This document shows positions 12,120-21,736 of a DNA stretch of 64,000 nucleotides, one piece after another (position 1 is the first letter of the stretch; the number at the start of each line of letters is the position of its first letter). Source of the DNA: Miscanthus floridulus. Its lineage: Eukaryota > Streptophyta > Magnoliopsida > Poales > Poaceae. The translations under genes and the position numbers were made by a program. The notes under the pieces are model-generated. The model saw only the letters and a program-made list of their open reading frames with translations, had not been told where the DNA came from and searched no databases. The stretch is from positions 124,397,259 to 124,461,258 of the forward strand of contig NC_089582.1 of assembly GCF_019320115.1 (NCBI RefSeq), in the 5' to 3' direction.

Positions 12120-12944
12120 AATATGAAGTAAATAAATGGAGTCTATGCGCAAGTTGACAAGTTGCAAGTTTCGAACAACGATATTCGTTTGACATAAGTT
12201 TGACATAACCAACTAAGTCCTAGGAGTGAAAGGATCCCTCAGACGCCTCTTGGAAACCTCGTCGTCGTACTCCACCTCAAGAAGAGGGTAGATCTGGTGC
12301 GGCGTTGGAGGGGCCATCCTGTTAGGCTGTTATAAATTGATAAACAAAGGGTTAGAGTATTCAAATTAACAATATTCAAATTAACATTATGTAGCATTGT
12401 AAAATTTGAACTACTTGGTATGCAATAAGAACACAATATGAAAGCACCTACTGCCCTCGTCTTCTATGCATGCTAGCCTTGTGACCAGTGACTTTGTAAA
12501 CGGAGCAAAGATTCCTATCACGGGTCTCGTTGAAGTCTCCCCCTCTGTACATGTCTTCGTCGTACTCTTTCATAGCGTCCATGTCCCCCTTGAGTCGCTT
12601 CTTCTTCCTCCTATCCTTCCCTACCTTCATTAGATCTAGATGCGGCACATAGTCATAACCATTATAATGTGGCCACTGTGTCAGGTCAAGGTATGGCACG
12701 AAGCTCATCTCCCAAATACTAACGATGTTCGAACAGAGATACAAGGGTGACATATATGGCAGATCCTCATAGTTGTAGCCGCGAACCCTGTAGGACATGA
12801 TCATATGAGAGCGAGGGGCATGCATGATCTGAGGGACATTGCAACTGCACTCTACCTTTTCAAGATCAACTCGGTAGTTTTGTCCACCATAACGTTCATC
12901 GCCCAAGCTTATGCCACTCTTGCCCCGTACACTAAAGATATGGC

Positions 12945-14521
12945 TGAAAGCATCTAGGCCCCTAGTTGGATTTCGGTGATTAATGTCAATACAAGATTAC
13001 TATGACTAACGTGTGTTTTGCAGAGACAATTAAGTTAGGTCATGGTAATGGAGATCGATTGGGCAATCGAGGTTGTCATGCCCCTACAATGGAAATCATT
13101 TCGGTTTTCAAAGGATAGACGACAAGGTTAAGGATAACTAGTTCTAAGTGTCAATTAGAGTTGGAGAGACACCTAGAGTAGTTTAGGACTTTGTTTTTTC
13201 CTTTGGCCGTACTATGAAGGGGGGTATGAACGGGTAGCTTGACCTAGTTAAGTCTAGTGAGTTAGGTGTGGTGCACACTTGTTAAAACTAGCTCTAGGTA
13301 GCTCCTATGAATGCCTAAGATCTTTAGGAGCAAACTTCATTCACATATGTTCGGAAGATGGAAGTGAATGGAGGGTCAAACACTGACCGGACGCTGGCTC
13401 CGGTGCGACCGGACGCTGGCCGCAGGGTCCGGTCAGTTCATTTGACCAAGGGGATCAAGTCTGGTGTGACCGGACGCTGGGAGGTCATGTGACCGGACGC
13501 TGAGGGCCAGCATCCGGTCGACTCCAGTAAGGGTCCAGACTTGGGAAAGAGTGACCGGACGCGTCCGGTCAATGTGACCGGACCTTGAGTATCCAGTGTC
13601 CGGTCGTTTATAGTAAGCATCCAAGAGCAACCGGACATGTCCGGTCAGTACTGACCGAACCCTGACAGCGTCCGGTCATCACTTGAAAACTGGTTCGCGG
13701 GTTGAACTGACCGGAGCGTCCGGTCATCACGACCGGAGCGTCCGGTCATCCCGCAGAGGCTCATAACGGTTTGTTTTTCAGGCTGGTTTATAAATAGAAG
13801 CTCCACTCGTGAGTGGAGCATCTTTTGCTCATTCCAACAGCTGAGAAACACGTTTGTGAGTGCCAAGAAGAGCAAGGTCCTAGTGAGGTGTTTGTGATTT
13901 GAGAATCCAAGAGAGTAGCCTCACTAGCAAATCAAGAGTAGCAAAGTGTGCATCCATCTTCTCATTAGGCTTCGCATGGTCAAGTGAGAGTTCGTGCTTG
14001 TTACTCTTGGTGATCGCCATCACCTAGACAGCTTGGTGGTGATTGGGAGTTTGGTGTTCACCTAGCGGAGCTTGTGGGTGACCCAACTCAAGTTGTGAGC
14101 GGCTTTGGGTGATTCGCCGCGATGGAGTGTCGAAGAATCAACCCGTAGAGAGCACTTGATCCTTGCGCGGATCAAGGGGGAGCTACACCCTTGCGCGGGT
14201 GCTCCAACGAGGACTAGTGGGGAGTGGCGACTCTCCGATACCTCAACAAAACATCACCGCGTTCCTTTCTCTCTCTATTTACTTTGAGCACTTACTTTGA
14301 GCATTTACTTTGAGCAATTCAATACTTGTTTTTACATCCATAAGAATTGCTTGCTAGAGTAAGTTTGGAACTTAGATTGAGAGGTTGTTGTGCATTAGTT
14401 TGATATAAACACCTTTTTAGGCACAAGGGGTTAATTGGGCTATCCATAGGATTTGATTATTGCAAGAGAATTTAGAATTAGCCCAATTCACCCCCCCCTC
14501 TTGGGCATCTTGATCCTTTCA
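12945..14521 (+). repeat. Sirevirus 5' LTR
   Basis: This is a direct repeat of 24661-26237, equal in length. It contains a palindrome array at about 13383-13760 and a TATAAATA box at 13789-13796 just downstream. The U5 end carries GCCCAATTCACCCCCCCCTC, usual in this lineage, and it ends in CCTTTCA two bases before the primer-binding site. Confidence 0.95.
13383..13796 (+). promoter_or_regulatory. LTR palindrome array and TATA box
   Basis: About fifteen copies of GACCGGAC/GTCCGGTC half-sites lie in 380 bp, including the perfect palindrome GACCGGACGCGTCCGGTC at 13554-13571. The array stops about 30-40 bp before TATAAATA (13789-13796). Palindromic repeats in U3 are an established Sirevirus trait. 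Serving as enhancer or host-factor binding sites is inference. The same array occurs in the 3' LTR (about 25098-25466, TATA at 25504-25511) and again internally at 20596-20866. Confidence 0.8.
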
Positions 14522-14523
14522 AT

Positions 14524-14535
14524 TGGTATCAGAGC
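14524..14535 (+). other. Primer-binding site (initiator Met-tRNA)
   Basis: TGGTATCAGAGC, complementary to the 3' end of plant initiator methionine tRNA, is the standard copia PBS. It begins two bases after the LTR. Confidence 0.95.
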
Positions 14536-14574
14536 CTCGTGCTCATGTTTTTAAGCTTAATCGCTTAGAGCAAG

Positions 14575-16962
14575 ATGTCTCACGGGGATGAACCTCCTCC
14601 CATCTTTGAGGGAGATGATTTTCCATATTGGAAAATCCGCATGGAGGCTTACATAGAAGCTCTAGATGTTGGAATTCTTAAAGCCGCCTCTCAAGGGTTC
14701 CCAGCACCTAGGAATGCCGCACAACTTCAAGGCGATGAAGTGAATTATGAAAAATGGAATGCAAAGGCTCGCAACACCATCTTTAGAGGCCTTTGCAAAG
14801 ATGTGTTTAATCGTGTAAGGAACCACAAAGACGCCCATGCACTATGGTCGGACGTTTGTGCACTCCATGAGGGAACCAAGAGTGAGCGTGAGGAACGCTA
14901 TCATCTTGTGATTAAAAAGCTAAATTCTTTTGAGATGTTTCCCAAAGAAAGTGCTAATGAGATGTATTCTCGATTAAATGTTCTTGTAGAGGAAGTCAAT
15001 GGGCTTAGACTCACTCAAATGTCACCATCCGACGTTGTGAGAAAAATCTTGAGTGTCCTCCCCATTGACAAATATGGGCACATTGTGACCGTGCTACATC
15101 AAGGTGATCTTTCCACCGCTACACCGACACAAATCTTGGGAAAGATCAATGCTCATGAGATGTACATGCACATCACACCACAAGATGGCTCATCCTCTAC
15201 AAAGAAGAAAGAGAAGGACTTAGCATTCAAAGCTAGTCAAGATAAGGGCAAAGCAAGACTTGAGTATGAGAGCTCAAGTGATGAAGATGATGAAGAAAGC
15301 CTTGCCCTCATGGTGAAGAAGACCACCAAGATGCTAAAAAGGCTAAACAAGAGTGGCATCAAGTTTGATGGGAAAAAGAAGAAGTTCTTCACTAGCTCAA
15401 GAAGAAAGCCAATCTCCGAGATGGATTGCTACAATTGTGGCGAACTTGGCCACCTAGCTCATCAATGCACTAAGCCCAAGAAAGACAAGTTCAAGAACAA
15501 GGGCAAGAAAGATGAGTCAAGCGATGAAGATGAAAAGAAAAAAAACAAGCCATACAAGAAGAGAGATGGCAAAAAGAGGGACTTCTACAAGAAGAAGAAG
15601 AGTGGCAAGGCCTACATTGTCGGTGATTGGCTCACGGACATTGATTCATCAAGTGGATCATCCGATGATGATAGTGACGATGAAAAAGTGGCCGCCATTG
15701 CTATTGATCTTGCATCTTCACCACCACCATTGCCATCATCCTCTACACACCTATGCCTTATGGCCAAAGGTGAACGCAAGGTAACTAAGAGTGATGATAG
15801 TAGTGATGATGAACATGCTAGTGATGATGATAGTGATAGCGATGATGATGACTCACCTACTTATGATGATCTTGTCAAAATACTAAGAAAATATACTAAG
15901 ATCATTAGAAAGAGTAGAGCTACAAATGAAAAACTTGATGCTAAAAATGATTCACTCTTAGCTAAGTGTGATACATTAGAAAAGGCTAATGATGAGCTCA
16001 AGGAAACAAATGATTCTATATCATCCAAACTCAAGGAGCTCAAATCTTCTAAGAAAGAGCTTAAAGATAAAAATGATAAACTTGAGTGGGTGCACAATGA
16101 GCTTATCACTAGTCACAATAAGCTAAAAGATGAATATGCAACTCTAAAGATCAATTATGATACCCTTATCATTGCACAAGAATTCTTACCAAATGAGCCA
16201 CATGATGCTACTAACCATGTTGTTAAGATTGATATAGCTACCTCATGTGATGATTTAATTGATGAAAGCATTGAGCATGGATCTAGTAGCAAGGGCAAGC
16301 AAGTGGTTGAATGCAATGACTATAATGAGTATGTCAAGCTCAAGAGTAACAATGAGAAGCTCATGAAAGATCTTGAAGAAATGAAAAGTCACAACACCAT
16401 TGTGCTAGAAACTCTTGATCATGACAAAGAGGTGATTCTTGAGAATGAGAAGTTAAAAGAAGAAATCAAGAAACTCAAGGAGGAGAAGAACAATGATACT
16501 CTCAAGGAAGAGAACAAGAAGCTCAAGGTGGAGAAAGAGCATCTCAAGGTGGGATTGAGCAAGTTTGCTAGAGGCAAGCATCTCCAAAGTGAGCTACTCA
16601 TGAATACCGTCATGAAGATGGATAGAAGTGGCATTGGATATATGGCAAGTGTAGAGAAGAAGAAGGCTCAAGCTCAACACCAACAATCAAAGCCAAAGCC
16701 AAAGCCAAAGAGATGTTTTGAATGTGGACAAGAAGGCCATTTTGCTCATGAGTGTCAAACTCCACCACCACAACCCTTGCCCAAGCATGCTAGACCCTTT
16801 GCTTTTAATGCTCACTACATGCTTAGAAAAGATTCGAGTGGAAAGATGAAAGTCATGTTCTTAGGTCCCCCCAACAAGAGTAGGCCTAAGAAAATTTGGG
16901 TGGCTAAGTCACTTGTTGAGAAGGTGAAGGGCCCTCAACAAGCTTGGATCCCTAAAGCTTGA
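14575..16962 (+). CDS. gag: Sirevirus Gag (795 aa)
   Basis: A single open frame from ATG to TGA encodes the structural protein of the virus-like particle. Residues 1-250 form the copia-type Gag core (FEGDDFPYWKIRMEAYIEA near the start, then LHEGT and YSRLN). A first CCHC zinc knuckle, CYNCGELGHLAHQC, begins at residue 285. Acidic Ser/Asp runs follow (about 335-440), then a long coiled coil rich in Lys/Glu/Leu (about 440-690), and a second knuckle, CFECGQEGHFAHEC, at residue 714. The end, KIWVAK...WIPKA, is typical before the protease. Coiled-coil Gags of Sireviruses are known to bind plant dynein light chain LC8 relatives. The ATG at 14575 is 53 bp downstream of the LTR. The TGA (16960-16962) and a TAG (16975-16977) separate it in-frame from pol. 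The frame is otherwise undamaged. Confidence 0.93.
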   Translation: MSHGDEPPPIFEGDDFPYWKIRMEAYIEALDVGILKAASQGFPAPRNAAQLQGDEVNYEKWNAKARNTIFRGLCKDVFNRVRNHKDAHALWSDVCALHEGTKSEREERYHLVIKKLNSFEMFPKESANEMYSRLNVLVEEVNGLRLTQMSPSDVVRKILSVLPIDKYGHIVTVLHQGDLSTATPTQILGKINAHEMYMHITPQDGSSSTKKKEKDLAFKASQDKGKARLEYESSSDEDDEESLALMVKKTTKMLKRLNKSGIKFDGKKKKFFTSSRRKPISEMDCYNCGELGHLAHQCTKPKKDKFKNKGKKDESSDEDEKKKNKPYKKRDGKKRDFYKKKKSGKAYIVGDWLTDIDSSSGSSDDDSDDEKVAAIAIDLASSPPPLPSSSTHLCLMAKGERKVTKSDDSSDDEHASDDDSDSDDDDSPTYDDLVKILRKYTKIIRKSRATNEKLDAKNDSLLAKCDTLEKANDELKETNDSISSKLKELKSSKKELKDKNDKLEWVHNELITSHNKLKDEYATLKINYDTLIIAQEFLPNEPHDATNHVVKIDIATSCDDLIDESIEHGSSSKGKQVVECNDYNEYVKLKSNNEKLMKDLEEMKSHNTIVLETLDHDKEVILENEKLKEEIKKLKEEKNNDTLKEENKKLKVEKEHLKVGLSKFARGKHLQSELLMNTVMKMDRSGIGYMASVEKKKAQAQHQQSKPKPKPKRCFECGQEGHFAHECQTPPPQPLPKHARPFAFNAHYMLRKDSSGKMKVMFLGPPNKSRPKKIWVAKSLVEKVKGPQQAWIPKA

Positions 16963-16977
16963 ATCTCTTGTGTGTAG

Positions 16978-19900
16978 GTGAACTACAAGACCGGTGGAAG
17001 TCATTGGGTTATTGATAGTGGTTGCACTCAACATATGACCGGTGATCCTCGTATGTTCACCTCACTAGATGAAGAGGTAGATGGACAAGAGAAAATAACA
17101 TTTGGAGATAATTCAAAGGGCAAGGTCAAAGGATTGGGCAAAGTAGCAATATCAAATGATCATTCCATCTCCAATGTGCTCTATGTTGCTTCATTGAGTT
17201 TCAACTTGCTATCTGTTAGACAATTGTGTGATCTTGGCTTCCAATGCTTGTTCACCAAGAAGGAGGTAGTTGTATCTAAGGTAGATGACAATCAAGTGAT
17301 ATTCAATGGATTTAGATACAACAATTTATATCTAGTTGACTTTACCTCCGAAGATGTAAACTTGAAGACTTGCCTATTCACCAAAACAACACTTGGGTGG
17401 CTATGGCATAGAAGGCTTGCTCATGTTGGGATGAGCTCACTCAAGAAGCTTATGAAGAATGATTTGGTGAGAGGATTGAAGGATGTAAAGTTTGAGAAGG
17501 ACAAGCTTTGTAGTGCATGTCAAGCCAGCAAGCAAGTTGCAAACACTCATCCAACCAAAGCTTTCATGTCAACCACAAGAGTGCTAGAACTCCTACATAT
17601 GGATTTATTTGGACCAACAACATACAAGAGTTTGGGAGGAAATCTCTATTGTCTTGTGATTGTGGATGACTATTCAAGATATACATGGGCATTCTTCCTT
17701 CATGACAAATCCGAAGTTGCATCTTGTTTCAAGAAGTTTGCCAAGAGAGCTCAAAATGAATTTGAAGTGAAGCTCAAGAAGATAAGAAGTGACAATGGCA
17801 AAAAGTTTGACAACACAAACATAGAAGCTTATTGTGATGAAGTTGGAATCAAACATGAAGTCTCCACAACCTATACTCCTCAACAAAATGGTGTAGTTAA
17901 GAGGAAGAACCGGACTTTGATCACTCTTGCAAGGACAATGCTAGATGAGTACAACACCCCCAAAGCTCTATGGGCGGAAGCAATCAACACCGCATGTTAT
18001 GCATCCAACCGCCTATTTCTTCAAAAGTTCCTTGTCAAGACACCTTATGAGTTGCTCAATGGGAAGAAGCCGGACGTCTCCTTGTTTAGGGTGTTTGGTT
18101 GCAAGTGCTACATCTACAAGAAGCGGCAACACCTAGGGAAGTTTCAAAGGCGTTGTGATATAGGTTTTCTTGTTGGTTACTCATTGAAGTCCAAAGCATA
18201 TAGAGTATTTAATCATGCCACCGGCTTGGTTGAAGAAACATATGATGTGGAATTTGATGAATCTAACGGCTCCCAAGGAGCACATGAGAATCTTGATGAT
18301 GTAGGTGATGAACCATTGAGGGAGGCTATGAAGAATATTCCGGTAGGAGACATCAAGCCAAAAGATGATGAAGATGATGTACAAGTCATTAATCAACCTT
18401 CTTCATCAAATGTACCACAAGATGGTGAAAAAGTTGGGAGAGTAGAAAATAAAGATACTCATATCTCCCATGAGCAAATGGTGGTACAAGCACAAAATGT
18501 TGATGCTCCACAACCTCCTCCTCAAGTGGTCAATAGAAGAAATACACCTCTCCTACAAGATCATCCACAAGATCTCATCATAGGGAGTCCAACAAAGGGG
18601 GTGATGACTAGATCTCAAAAACTTACCTCATTTATTGCTCATCACTCTTTTGTCTCTTGCTATGAGCCTACCAAGGTAGAAGAAGCTCTAAAAGATCCGG
18701 ATTGGATCAATGCCATGCATGAAGAGTTGAACAACTTCACTCGCAATGAAGTTTGGAATCTTGAAGAGCGACCAAAAGGTGCAAGAGTGATTGGAACAAA
18801 GTGGGTATTCCGCAACAAGCAAGATGATCAAGGTGTTGTTGTAAGGAACAAGGCAAGACTAGTGGCAAAGGGGTTCTCTCAAGTTGAAGGCTTAGATTTT
18901 GGAGAAACCTTTGCACCGGTTGCAAGATTAGAAGCCATCCGTATCCTTCTTGCATATGCATCACATCATGAAATGAAACTATATCAAATAGATGTGAAAA
19001 GTGCATTCTTAAATGGCTTTATTAATGAACTAGTCTATGTTGATCAACCTCCCGGGTTTGAAGACCCTAGATATCCTAATCATGTTTATAGGTTGTCCAA
19101 GGCACTATATGGGCTTAAGCAAGCCCTAAGAGCTTGGTATGAGCGCCTTCAGGACTTCCTTATTGAGAAGGGCTTCACCATTGGGAAGGTCGACACCACA
19201 CTATTCACCAAGAAGCTTGATGGGCATATCTTCATTTGTCAAGTATATGTTGATGATATTATCTTTGGATCATCAAATGAAGACTCATGCAAAGAGTTTG
19301 GTGAATTGATGTCTAAGGAGTTCGAGATGTCAATGATTGGTGAGCTTACATTCTTTCTTGGTTTTCAAGTCAAGCAAATGAAAGAAGGCATCTTCATCTC
19401 TCAAGAGAAATACACAAAAGATCTTCTCAAGAGATTCAAGATGGATGAATATAAGCTAATCAAGACCCCAATGCCTACCAATGGACATCTCGACCTAGAT
19501 GAGGGAGGTAACTCGGTTGATTAAACTCTCTACCGTTCTATGATTGGTAGCTTGTTATATTTAACCGCATCTAGGCCCGACATCATGTTTAGTGTGTGTA
19601 TGTGTGCTAGATTTCAAGCTAGTCCTAAGGAAACACATTTAATTGCCATAAAAAGAATCCTTAGGTATCTTAAGCACACACCAAGCATTGGCCTTTGGTA
19701 TCCCAAAGGAGCTTTATTTGAATTAATTGGCTATTCTGATTCGGATTACGCCGGATGCAAAGTTGATAGAAAGAGCACATCCAAAGGATGCCATTTGCTT
19801 GGTAGATCACTTGTGTCTTGGTCCTCCAAGAAACAAAATAGTGTGGCTTTGTCCATCGCCGAAGTGGAATACATTGCCGTGGGTGCTTGTTGTGCACAAA

Positions 19901-20205
19901 TATTATACATGAAACAAACTTTACTAGACTATGGAGTAGTTCTAGAGAAAGTACCTCTTTTGTACGACAATGAAAGTGTGGTAAAACTTGTAAATAATCT
20001 GGTTCAACACTCGCGCACCAAGCATATAGATATCCGCCATCACTTTCTAAGAGATCATGTAGCTAAAAATGATATATCACTAGAAGGTGTAAGATCCGAA
20101 GATCAATTAGCGGATATCTTCACTAAACCGCTAGATGAGGCTACATTTTGTAGATTGCGGAACGAGCTCAATGTACTTGATTTTAGTAACTTCACTAAAA
20201 ATTGA
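16978..20205 (+). pseudogene. pol: Sirevirus Pol, interrupted: protease, integrase, reverse transcriptase, RNase H
   Basis: This is in the same frame as gag. The first part (16978-19524, 848 codons) has the protease DSG (residue 13), a GAG-pre-integrase [10 protein letters not shown] (from 142), integrase catalytic Asp 209 (MDLFGP) and Asp 272 (RSDNG), and reverse transcriptase with YVDD at 757-760. An in-frame TAA at 19522-19524 cuts it off. The remaining 222 codons (to 20205) hold the end of RT and RNase H (YSDSDYAGC, SWSSKKQNSVALS, DIFTKPL). The residue exactly 36 after Asp 272, where the third integrase acid is expected, is Lys 308 (AAG, 17899-17901). So this copy lacks both an unbroken Pol and a normal integrase active site. 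The damage is consistent with C-to-T or G-to-A changes. Confidence 0.9.
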
Positions 20206-20595
20206 GCTTGTGTTGTCCCTTGCATTCATTGTAATATACAACTTGTTTATTTTGTGGAAATGCATATAGGGCTTGTCTAACATGGTTAAGATAACCGCCG
20301 AAAAGCGTGTGAAGAAGCTTAACCTTGGATCAAACTTGACAAGCAACTAGATTTACTTACAAGTATTACATATGCATGAATGTTGTTTTGTCGTTTTGTT
20401 CCATTTGCCCTCTTGTTGCCTATTTTCTTAAAAAGAATTATAGCCTAAGGCAAAATATTTTGAAAAATATGAGGGTTTGAGAGAGGTCACTCACATCAGT
20501 CCCAATTGGTGTTTATTTGGATCTTATTTAAGTCAGGACTTGATTGGGAACAGGCAGCGCGAAGGAAGTTTGAAGATTTGCTGGAAAAGGTGCAC

Positions 20596-20931
20596 CGGAC
20601 GCTGCTGTCCAGCGTCCGGTTAGTTTACAGGAGGTGAACTGCTGTTGAAGGAGTGACCGGACGCTACGTCTGTGCATCCGGTCAGAAAGGGTTCAGCGTC
20701 CGGTCGATCGGAGGAAGATCAAGTTGTACTGACCGGACCCTGCCTGCGTCCGGTCATGGACCACCGGACGCGTCCGGTCCCGATTCCAGAGGATTTGGAC
20801 CTCTCTGGAATCGACCGGACGCTGGGTGGTAGCGTCCGGTCGCTACCACTGGAGCGTCCGGTCAGTGGATCTCGCGCGACCTCAGAACTCTTTTCGATTT
20901 CCTTTTCTGTCGCGTTTGGGGGATTATATAT
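20596..20931 (+). promoter_or_regulatory. Internal LTR-like palindrome array with TATA-like box ahead of ORF3
   Basis: About 380 bp after pol ends, the half-sites ACCGGACGC and GCGTCCGGTC return at high density (20596-20866), including ACCGGACGCGTCCGGT near 20764. They are followed by TATATAT at 20925-20931, about 60 bp after the last site. The order (array, then TATA) is the same as in the LTR, but the intervening sequence differs, so this is not simply a piece of LTR. Likely role: a second promoter for the third ORF. This is inference; no transcript evidence is available here. Confidence 0.55.
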
Positions 20932-21736
20932 TCAAGCCTTCGTGTTCTTCTTCCTTGACCTAACCCAAGCCGCCGCCGTGCCCTAGCCCGAGCAGCCGCC
21001 AGCCACACGCCGCCGCAGCCTAGTCGCGTGCCACCGCTCCCTGCCTCCTCGCCAGCCACGCGCCACCGCTCCCGGCCTCCTCGCCAGCCACACGCCGCCA
21101 GCGCTCCAGCCGAGCCCGCAGCCGCGCTACGCGCCCCGGCTTCGCGCGCCACCGAGCCCCGCGCCTGCTCATCTCGCAGCACCGCCGTCCCGCGTGCCAC
21201 TGCGCCTGCTCAGCACCACGTCGACCACCTCACGCCCTAGCTCGCCGCTCCGCCGTTGCCTCTTGCGCCGATCTGTTGGTCATCAATTTGTGTGCCCTAG
21301 CCCTACTATCTCCTTGTTTGGTAAGGAAATTTTTTTTTCTCTTTCTCTCAATCTTGATCCTAATGGTGACCTAGATCGATTTGCAGTCTCTGATTCTCCA
21401 TTAAATTCAGGACTTTTACCCTAGCCCGGTTCCGAGGATCCCCCGCGTGACATCTTATCTCTTCTCGGTTCGCTGATCGTTAGGTAGAAAGCCATTCGAT
21501 TCAATTTCGCATCTACATTGCTTTCTCTGCTAGGGTTTCGCATCTATTAGACATATGGTATTTATTTGTATATCCATCTATTCTATCGTGCAGTGAGTCG
21601 GTTCCGTTGTGTTTCGTCTGGCAGTTGGCAGTCAACTCGGAGCCAAGCTCGCGAGTAAGGATCGAGGCCAAGCCTCGAAAGCGGCAGTTTGACAGTTGAT
21701 CTTCATCAGCGTCAGTTCACCATCTTGTCAGTTCAG
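20932..21736 (+). other. Putative leader of the third ORF with a small intron
   Basis: A GC-rich, Pro/Ala-coding-looking stretch (about 20955-21250) resembles a grass 5' leader more than retroelement coding DNA. It is followed by a good donor (TTTG then GTAAGG at 21321) and acceptor (GATTTGCAG ending 21386), which would make a 66-bp intron. Several short frames start here but none is long or recognisable. Confidence 0.4.

Noticed and set aside
13383..13760. CRISPR-like spaced repeats
   Set aside because: The repeats are palindromic half-sites of irregular spacing inside a retrotransposon LTR of a plant genome.
16960..16977. Programmed gag-pol readthrough or frameshift signal
   Set aside because: gag and pol are in the same frame, separated by TGA and TAG. 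Both stops fit C-to-T decay, and no dedicated signal could be shown, although readthrough cannot be excluded.
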